A stretch of DNA of 64,000 nt from Enterococcaceae bacterium OF42-14pH9A (GTDB lineage Bacteria; Bacillota; Bacilli; Lactobacillales; Enterococcaceae): positions 124,001 to 188,000 of the forward strand of contig JAQEYU010000003.1 of NCBI GenBank assembly GCA_027692465.1, written 5' to 3'. Numbering within the stretch: position 1 is the first letter of the stretch; each line of letters opens with the position of its first letter. Below are positions 57,878 to 64,000 of the stretch, one piece after another. The notes under the pieces are model-generated. The model ran no database searches. It was not told the origin of the DNA and saw nothing but the letters and a program-made list of their open reading frames with translations. The translations under genes and the position numbers were made by a program.

Positions 57878-58348
57878 TCAGTTCAACATATGGCTGCGGA
57901 AATAATCGGCCAGTTTTTCGGCGTCCGCTTCGGTCCGGCAGATCGTGATGACCGTATCAAAACCGGCTAATGTCGTAACTTTTTCGGGAATTTTGACCTC
58001 GTCCATCACTGCTGCCATCAGTTGGGCGTTGTCAGGCATCGTATTGATGATGGTGATGAACTGGACTCGGTCTACATTAGTCACCACATCTTCGATCATT
58101 CGGATCAGACGTTTTTCTTCCTCCTGATTATCTGGCTCTGTTTCATACTCGTTAAAAAGTTCAAAATGAATCTGACCGTCTTTGTCCTGCACTTTTACGA
58201 TTTTCAAGTCGCGGATATCACGGGAAATAGTGGCCTGTGTGGCTGTGACCCCGCGTTTTTCCAATAAGTGCAGCAGTTCTTCTTGTGTACGAACGGTTTC
58301 CGAGGCGACAATTTGACGAATGATAGCGTGACGCTCAGCTTTGCGCAT
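57878..58348 (-). CDS. argR: Arginine repressor ArgR/AhrC
   Basis: 156-aa regulator. N-terminal winged helix (QEELLHLLEKRGVTATQATI, then SRDIRDLK) and C-terminal oligomerisation/arginine domain (TLAGFDTVITICRTEADAEK). The canonical GDDT arginine-contact motif reads GFDT here, which may alter arginine response. AAAGGAG before ATG. Probable controller of arcB and other arginine genes. Confidence 0.93.
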   Translation of the reverse strand: MRKAERHAIIRQIVASETVRTQEELLHLLEKRGVTATQATISRDIRDLKIVKVQDKDGQIHFELFNEYETEPDNQEEEKRLIRMIEDVVTNVDRVQFITIINTMPDNAQLMAAVMDEVKIPEKVTTLAGFDTVITICRTEADAEKLADYFRSHMLN

Positions 58349-58514
58349 ATTTTTGCTCCTTTCATGCAGACAGCTAACCGCTTTTTGGCTTTAAAAGCGC
58401 GACCCGTCTCGATTGGACAAGACCCGGGCGACTTTCATGATGCTGCATAGATATTCATCGTAATCATAGCAAAGAAAAGTAAAAAAGAACAGGGAAAATC
58501 CGAGGTGGATATTT

Positions 58515-58542
58515 TTGTGGCAACCAAAGAGGGTGATATAAT
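58515..58542 (+). promoter_or_regulatory. Promoter upstream of the SnoaL-like gene
   Basis: TTGTGG and TATAAT with a 16-base spacer. The start codon is about 320 bases away; the leader between 58550 and 58860 shows no gene of its own. Confidence 0.5.
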
Positions 58543-58865
58543 AAATAAGTAAAAGGGAGCTTTTTTAGCTTGTAGGATGGAGCATTTTTTTATTTTTGCA
58601 GGCAACCGCTCGTCTTGTATGGATAGCAAGTGTTGAAGAATTGTTGATTTGTTTCTTTAAGATACTAGCCATTCCTCGTTTAGTTAAAGGCAGTTTTGCA
58701 ATCGTGAGGCGTGCCGACTGCCCTTATCGGAGCCTGCCGTTGTCGCTGTGCTGTAGTCATTCAAGCAACCGCAGAATGTTCCAACTACCTGAACTAAGAA
58801 ATACTGCTGTGGTCAAATCGTTCGGTGGGATAATACACATTTGGCAAACAGAAAAGAGGTGCATC

Positions 58866-59300
58866 ATGATGAAAGAAGAAGAGTTGCTTTTCAAGGAACT
58901 TCAAGCGGCCTGGCTCAACCGCAATGGTCGAAATTTTGCTGCCTGTTTTGCCAATGACGGCACACTGATTGCTTTTGATGGCACTTATGTCAAAGGGAAA
59001 AGGGAAATCTACCGCTACGTGCAGGAATTGTTTCGGGTAGAACAGGATCTTTTGTATCAATCGGTCCCTGTCGAATTGAAGCGGCTGACGCCTACAATCG
59101 TCTTGTTTCGCTGCCACACAGGAAAAATCAGAAGAGAAACCAACCGCATTCGGGATGAGCGAATGGCCCACCTCACTTTGCTGCTCCAGAAAAAGGCGGT
59201 TTGGGAGATCGTTTTGATGCAGTATACCCCGGCCAGCTTTGAAACCTATCCTAAAATGCGGACCTCTTTCCAGTATGAATTGGAAGAATCGATGGATTGA
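58866..59300 (+). CDS. SnoaL-like/DUF4440 family protein
   Basis: 144-aa NTF2-like fold protein of the SgcJ/EcaC family type: QAAWLNRNGRNFAACFANDG and LIAFDGTYVKGKREI are typical. GAGGTG precedes ATG 58866. No catalytic function can be assigned. The frame is open upstream to 58596, but without a ribosome site and unlike the family. Confidence 0.82.
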   Translation: MMKEEELLFKELQAAWLNRNGRNFAACFANDGTLIAFDGTYVKGKREIYRYVQELFRVEQDLLYQSVPVELKRLTPTIVLFRCHTGKIRRETNRIRDERMAHLTLLLQKKAVWEIVLMQYTPASFETYPKMRTSFQYELEESMD

Positions 59301-59326
59301 GGTCGTCCAATTGATAATGATCGACT

Positions 59327-59364
59327 GCTGGAAGCAGCTTCAACAGAAGCTTCCAGCATTTTTT
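59327..59364 (+). terminator. Terminator after the SnoaL-like gene
   Basis: GCTGGAAGC/GCTTCCAGC stem and six T residues. Confidence 0.88.
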
Positions 59365-59597
59365 GGTTTGATGCAGAAAGGAAGATTGATGGTGGAATCG
59401 GCAGTTGGTTGCAAAAGTAAAGTAACGAAGAAGCCTGTCAGCTCAGTGACTCAGCTGCAGCTCTGATACCATTTTGTGTGGAAGCGTGGCGAGATCAGCC
59501 AGTCAATACCGGATCTGCCAAAAAATCTTATAGTCTGCAGGTATTACGTGGCTCTGAATCTTTGCCGCGGACTGCCCTCTGAGATTGTGAAAATCAG
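59365..59597. other. Non-coding stretch before the rpsB promoter
   Basis: About 230 bases; nothing recognisable. Confidence 0.4.
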
Positions 59598-59626
59598 TTG
59601 CATTTTCCGTGCGGCTACTGTATACT
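59598..59626 (+). promoter_or_regulatory. rpsB promoter
   Basis: TTGCAT and TATACT with a 17-base spacer. Confidence 0.8.
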
Positions 59627-59633
59627 ATTCGAG

Positions 59634-59649
59634 GTGTGACATGTCACAC
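59634..59649 (+). promoter_or_regulatory. 16-bp perfect palindrome at the rpsB transcription start
   Basis: GTGTGACATGTCACAC begins eight bases after the -10. It could be an operator or a leader hairpin. Confidence 0.7.
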
Positions 59650-59759
59650 TAAAATCCACATCCTGTCTCATCTGCGAAGGGGTGCCGGCGTATCGTCGGT
59701 TCTTCAAAGAGCTAAAAGATTGGAGAGGAAAACAAAAAACCATATTGGAGGAAACACAA

Positions 59760-60557
59760 ATGGCAGTAATCAGCATGAAACAATTGCTGGAAGCCGGCGT
59801 ACACTTTGGTCACCAAACTCGTCGCTGGAATCCTAAAATGAAGAAGTACATCTTCACAGAACGTAACGGTATCTACATCATCGACCTGCAAAAAACCGTT
59901 AAATTGGTTGACGCAGCCTATGACTACATGAAAGCTGTTGCGGAAGACGGCGGTGTTGCACTGTTCGTCGGTACTAAAAAACAAGCGCAAGAAGCGATCA
60001 AAGAAGAAGCAACTCGTGCCGGTCAATTTTTCGTAAACCATCGTTGGTTGGGCGGAACTTTGACAAACTGGGAAACCATCCAAAAACGTGTTGCCCGTTT
60101 GAAACAAATCAACAAAATGGAAGAAGACGGTACTTTTGAAGTACTGCCTAAAAAAGAAGTCGTGGGCTTGAACAAAGAACGCGAACGTCTTGAAAAATTC
60201 CTGGGCGGTATCGCCGACATGCCTCGCATCCCGGATGTAATGTATGTTGTTGACCCTCGTAAAGAACGTATTGCTGTTCAAGAAGCTCGTAAACTGAACA
60301 TCCCAATCGTTGCAATGGTTGATACAAACTGTGATCCTGATGAAATCGATGTTGTGATCCCGTCTAACGATGATGCGATCCGCGCGGTTAAATTGATCAC
60401 CGGTAAAATGGCTGATGCTTTCATCGAAGGTAACCAAGGTGAAGATCAAGCTGTTGTTGCTGAAGACTTCGCACCGGAAGCCGACAATGCAACTTCAATC
60501 GAAGAAATTGTTGACGTCGTTGAAGGCGACAACACTTCTGAAGGATCAGCTGAATAA
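59760..60557 (+). CDS. rpsB: 30S ribosomal protein S2
   Basis: 265-aa S2, starting [20 protein letters not shown], with the S2 signatures [19 protein letters not shown] and [14 protein letters not shown] 59760 after TTGGAGG; an upstream in-frame start is rejected. The acidic C-terminal tail is typical. Followed by an intra-operon terminator. Confidence 0.97.
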   Translation: MAVISMKQLLEAGVHFGHQTRRWNPKMKKYIFTERNGIYIIDLQKTVKLVDAAYDYMKAVAEDGGVALFVGTKKQAQEAIKEEATRAGQFFVNHRWLGGTLTNWETIQKRVARLKQINKMEEDGTFEVLPKKEVVGLNKERERLEKFLGGIADMPRIPDVMYVVDPRKERIAVQEARKLNIPIVAMVDTNCDPDEIDVVIPSNDDAIRAVKLITGKMADAFIEGNQGEDQAVVAEDFAPEADNATSIEEIVDVVEGDNTSEGSAE

Positions 60558-60571
60558 TCAGTAAAATGAGG

Positions 60572-60625
60572 AGCTGTTTCAAAGGCTGGGCTAACAAGCC
60601 GCACTCCCTTTGAAGCAGCTTTTTT
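60572..60625 (+). terminator. Terminator between rpsB and tsf
   Basis: AGCTGTTTCAAAGG/CCTTTGAAGCAGCT with TTTTT; it may set the S2 to EF-Ts ratio. Confidence 0.82.
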
Positions 60626-60733
60626 AAAGCAAAGAAACTGCGCTTCGAGTTTGTCTGTATCTTATCTTGTGAAAAATACTTTCGGCGGATGGGTACAGGT
60701 AAAAACGAATCAAACTTTTAGGAGGAACTCAAA

Positions 60734-61618
60734 ATGGCTGAAGTAACAGCAAAATTAGTTAAAGAACTGCGCGACATGACTGGTGTCGGCATGATGGACG
60801 CAAAACGTGCCTTGGTAGAAGTAGAAGGCGATATCGAAAAAGCAGTTGATTTGCTGCGTGAAAAAGGGATGGCGAAAGCTGCTAAGAAAAATGACCGTAT
60901 CGCAGCTGAAGGCTTGGCTGCAGTTGCAGTAAACGGCAACACAGCGGCTATCGTTGAAGTCAACTCTGAAACAGACTTCGTTTCCAAAAATGAAATGTTC
61001 CAGGAACTGGTCAAAGAAATCGCTGAATTGGTTGCTGCCAACAAACCGGCTGACATGGAAGCTGCAATGGCAATGAAAAATGCTAAAGGCGAAACCATCG
61101 AAGCAGCATTGATTGAAGCCACTCAAGTTATCGGTGAAAAAATCAGCTTCCGTCGTTTTGAAGCAGTTGATAAAGATGACAATGCGGCATTTGGCGGTTA
61201 CCTGCATATGGGCGGACGGATTGCTGTATTGACAGTAATCGAAGGCACAACTGATGAAACAGTTGCCAAAGATGTTGCTATGCACGTAGCGGCTATCAAC
61301 CCTCGTTACGTAAACGAAACTCAAATTCCGGAATCAGAATTGGAACATGAAAAATCAGTATTGACTGAACAAGCATTGAACGAAGGCAAACCTGCTAACA
61401 TCGTTGAAAAAATGGTTGAAGGCCGTCTGAAGAAATTCAAAGCAGAAATCGCTTTGGTTGACCAACCATTTGTTAAAGATCCCGACATGACAGTGGAACA
61501 ATATGTTTCTTCCAAAGGCGGTACTGTGAAATCATTCGTGCGCTTTGAAGTCGGCGAAGGTATCGAGAAAAAAGTTGATAACTTTGTTGAAGAAGTTATG
61601 AGCCAAGTGAAAAAATAA
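60734..61618 (+). CDS. tsf: Elongation factor Ts
   Basis: 294-aa guanine-nucleotide exchange factor for EF-Tu. UBA-like N-terminal domain with [20 protein letters not shown] and the core motif [21 protein letters not shown] precedes ATG. The codon bias is strong. Confidence 0.97.
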   Translation: MAEVTAKLVKELRDMTGVGMMDAKRALVEVEGDIEKAVDLLREKGMAKAAKKNDRIAAEGLAAVAVNGNTAAIVEVNSETDFVSKNEMFQELVKEIAELVAANKPADMEAAMAMKNAKGETIEAALIEATQVIGEKISFRRFEAVDKDDNAAFGGYLHMGGRIAVLTVIEGTTDETVAKDVAMHVAAINPRYVNETQIPESELEHEKSVLTEQALNEGKPANIVEKMVEGRLKKFKAEIALVDQPFVKDPDMTVEQYVSSKGGTVKSFVRFEVGEGIEKKVDNFVEEVMSQVKK

Positions 61619-61641
61619 GACTATTCGCTAATTGAATAGCT

Positions 61642-61672
61642 GGGAACGCATGAAAATGCGCTCCCTTTTTTT
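61642..61672 (+). terminator. Terminator after tsf
   Basis: GGGAACGCAT/ATGCGCTCCC and seven T residues. Confidence 0.9.
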
Positions 61673-61738
61673 GCAAATAAGCGCTTCGGAAGACTGTTTC
61701 GAATCTTCTTTGCAACTGGCATAACTTTCTTGATATGC

Positions 61739-61744
61739 TACAAT
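61739..61744 (+). promoter_or_regulatory. Extended -10 promoter of pyrH-frr
   Basis: TGCTACAAT, 27 bases before the pyrH start. Confidence 0.55.
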
Positions 61745-61752
61745 AGCATTAG

Positions 61753-62493
<741 letters not shown>

Positions 62494-62494
62494 C

Positions 62495-63052
62495 ATGGCA
62501 GATGCAGTAATGCAAGAAGCACAAGAAAAAATGAAGAAGGCAGCAGAAGCGCTGCAACGGGAACTGGGCTTGATTCGTGCCGGTCGTGCCAACGCCAGCA
62601 TCTTGGATCGGGTCATGGTTTCCTACTATGGCGTTCCGACTCCGATTAACCAAATGGCTTCAATCGGTATTCCGGAAGCGCGTTTGTTGGTGATCACACC
62701 ATTTGACAAAACGATGATTAAAGAGATCGAAAAAGCGATCCAAACTAGTGACGTGGGTATCACACCGCAAACTGACGGTACTGTGATCCGCTTGGTGATT
62801 CCACAGTTGACAGAAGATCGCCGTAAAGAGCTGGCTAAAGAAGTGAAAAAAGAAGCAGAAAATGCTAAAATTGCGATTCGTAATATTCGTCGTGATGCAT
62901 TAGATGGTTACAAGAAGCAGGAAAAAGCCGGTGATATCACCGAGGATGATCTGCGCAACGCTGAAAAAGAAGTCCAAACTTTGACAGATGATGCCATCAA
63001 GCAATTAGATGCAATCGCTGCCGAAAAGGAAAAAGAATTACTGGATGTTTAA
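62495..63052 (+). CDS. frr: Ribosome recycling factor
   Basis: 185-aa RRF, which with EF-G splits post-termination ribosomes. [19 protein letters not shown] and [20 protein letters not shown] are the family signatures. Starts one base after the pyrH stop. Confidence 0.97.
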   Translation: MADAVMQEAQEKMKKAAEALQRELGLIRAGRANASILDRVMVSYYGVPTPINQMASIGIPEARLLVITPFDKTMIKEIEKAIQTSDVGITPQTDGTVIRLVIPQLTEDRRKELAKEVKKEAENAKIAIRNIRRDALDGYKKQEKAGDITEDDLRNAEKEVQTLTDDAIKQLDAIAAEKEKELLDV

Positions 63053-63063
63053 GAACTATCACC

Positions 63064-63097
63064 GCCCCTGCTATTTCGTGGTCAGGGGCTTTTTTTG
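63064..63097 (+). terminator. Terminator after frr
   Basis: GCCCCTG/CAGGGGC stem and seven T residues. Confidence 0.9.
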
Positions 63098-63372
63098 TGG
63101 ATTTTAATAACTGGGTCGCAAGCTGGTAGCCACAACAAGAATGTAAAAACAGCAATCGAAAGACTGTGAAGCTGTTATTAAATCATGCTGAAACTTGATT
63201 TGAAAAAGTTCATTCGACAGGTAATGATTGGTAACGTATTCGCTTACATGGGTGGTAGCACAACACTGGATGGATGATTTATATAACTTTGTTGTCTTAA
63301 ATATATATTGATAAACGTTATCTTATAATCTATGATGAAACTTGCTGATTGATTGAAGGAGGTGAAATTATC
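63098..63372. other. Intergenic region before the small membrane protein
   Basis: No gene. TATAAT at 63324-63329 and a GATAA-ACG-TTATC dyad just upstream suggest a promoter without a clear -35. Confidence 0.4.
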
Positions 63373-63612
63373 ATGGATATGGTATCGATTTTATTTACAA
63401 CCTGGTTATTGGATAAAGACAATGAAAAACAATCAAAAATAGAGAGTGCTTTTCGTATTTTAGGGCGTACAATCATCTTTTTAAGATTTTTCCTGTTGAT
63501 GGCTGCCGGCGTTGTGACCGAAGCATCTTGCGGGGACGTTTTTTATGGATGTGTGTTTAGTATTTTGGCTATCGCAAGCGGAACAGCGTATATCTGGTCT
63601 TTGAAAAAATAA
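63373..63612 (+). CDS. Small membrane protein of unknown function
   Basis: 79-aa protein; two hydrophobic helices (about 35-52 and 58-76) after a polar N-terminal segment (WLLDKDNEKQSKIESAF). ATG 63373 follows AAGGAGGTGA, an ideal ribosome site. No family recognised. The base composition is lower in G+C than its neighbours, as in acquired or lineage-specific genes. Confidence 0.72.
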   Translation: MDMVSILFTTWLLDKDNEKQSKIESAFRILGRTIIFLRFFLLMAAGVVTEASCGDVFYGCVFSILAIASGTAYIWSLKK

Positions 63613-63630
63613 TGCAATGACTACATAAGC

Positions 63631-63789
63631 AAGGCGTGTCTGAAAACGCCGGAGAATTCAGATTTTTGCGGATCTGCCGAAATCAAGGAGTAAAGTGTAG
63701 CCGATTGTGTTATAAGGTTGTGCATTTACGACGCAGATTGTGCTGAAAAAAGCCAAGATATCTGCCACTCGGGTTTTAAGGCACGCCCA
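63631..63789 (-). repeat. Interspersed repeat element, copy 10 (inverted)
   Basis: Starts AAGGCGTGTCTGAAAACGCC and runs through CAGATTTTTGCGGATCTGCC and GAAATCAAGGAGTAAAG, the reverse complement of copy 1's core. The right end GGCACGCCC is partly decayed. Confidence 0.82.
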
Positions 63790-63826
63790 AAAGCCGCCGA
63801 TCGGAAACTTCGATCAGCGGCTTTTG
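63789..63826. terminator. Bidirectional terminator
   Basis: AAAAGCCGCCGATCG/CGATCAGCGGCTTTT; serves the reverse-strand gene at the window edge. Confidence 0.8.
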
Positions 63827-63835
63827 ATTACTCGA

Positions 63836-64000
63836 TCATTCGATCATGTTCAAAATGAGTTGGGAACAATCAATCTGATTTGGGATATTTCCTGCCTTGT
63901 CCCGCACACGCCAAATATCAGGCGTGATTTCGTCAACTACATACAGGGTCCCGTCTTCGTCGTACCCGACTTCAATTTTCAAGTCGATGAGATTCAGGTC
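63836..64000 (-). CDS. C-terminal fragment of a SAICAR synthetase-like protein (cut by window edge)
   Basis: The last 54 residues are visible: LIDLKIEVGYDEDGTLYVVD, then EITPDIWRVRD, ending LILNMIE. The LIDxKxExG..DEIxPD pattern is that of PurC (phosphoribosylaminoimidazole-succinocarboxamide synthase), though the usual DTCRLWD has become DIWRVRD and the tail is short. The gene continues beyond base 64000. Confidence 0.6.
   Translation of the reverse strand, partial: DLNLIDLKIEVGYDEDGTLYVVDEITPDIWRVRDKAGNIPNQIDCSQLILNMIE

Noticed and set aside
58596..58865. Longer N-terminus for the SnoaL-like protein
   Set aside because: No ribosome site and Cys-rich unrelated sequence; ATG 58866 has GAGGTG.

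Overview
The window is a gene-dense, mid-GC (roughly half G+C by eye) chromosomal segment of a low-GC-lineage Gram-positive bacterium. Gene order and protein sequence point to Lactobacillales, most likely an Enterococcaceae-type lactic acid bacterium. Blocks conserved across Bacilli include xerD-scpA-scpB-rluB, fer/ypbB-recQ-LysM-cmk-rpsA-der-hup, ypiA-ypiB-(yitT-like)-ypjD-cca, the yqgN/rhomboid/yqgQ/glcK/rhodanese run, tsaB-rimI-tsaD and rpsB-tsf-pyrH-frr. I saw no rRNA or tRNA gene, prophage, transposase or CRISPR array. The genus assignment is inference from gene order, not from a marker gene.

Layout. 0-7.7 kb: CNNM/CorC-type membrane protein, XerD, condensin partners ScpA/ScpB, RluB, an FMN riboswitch with the riboflavin importer RibU, and a PepV-type dipeptidase. 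8-16 kb: ferredoxin (divergent), YpbB, RecQ, LysM protein, Cmk, ribosomal protein S1, Der and HU. 16.4-23.2 kb: an isoleucine/valine operon (ilvD-B-N-C-A) with a CodY-like box, a strong promoter, a 19-residue leader peptide rich in Ile/Val/Leu and a classical attenuator. 24.4-32.2 kb: an AroB-like protein lacking catalytic motifs, YpiA (TPR), YpiB, a YitT-family protein, MazG-like YpjD, CCA-adding enzyme, a hotdog thioesterase, an unknown protein and L33. 32.4-36.4 kb: a divergent siderophore/iron ABC transporter with a Fur box in each promoter. 36.4-40.3 kb: 5-formyl-THF cyclo-ligase, rhomboid protease, YqgQ, glucokinase, a cysteine-less rhodanese, a DUF488 protein and a 55-aa DUF3042 protein. 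40.6-45.7 kb: galK-galE-galT-galR (Leloir pathway) with a dyad operator on the galK promoter. 46-48.8 kb: the t6A genes tsaB and tsaD with two tandem RimI-like acetyltransferases. 48.9-51.6 kb: a three-gene operon of a C39-like membrane peptidase with a VanR/VanS-like two-component system. 52.1-58.4 kb: arcA, arcB, an arginine T-box with argS, a TetR regulator, a DUF3899 protein and argR. 58.5-63.6 kb: a SnoaL-like protein, rpsB, tsf, pyrH, frr and a small membrane protein. The right edge cuts a reverse-strand gene whose C-terminus resembles SAICAR synthetase.

The most distinctive feature I found that ordinary gene annotation would miss is a family of about ten interspersed, roughly 120-190 bp non-coding elements. 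Their ends are inverted (AAGGCGTGTCTGAAAAC ... GTTTTCAGACACGCC), they have a shared internal core, and they occur in both orientations. In the better copies an internal stem is kept while its sequence changes. Three copies begin exactly on the stop codon of a neighbouring gene (xerD, fer, ilvC). Other points worth a second look are the Van-like two-component system paired with a peptidase, the AroB-like remnant at the usual aro position, the dyad-rich leader of hup, and several perfect palindromes in promoters.
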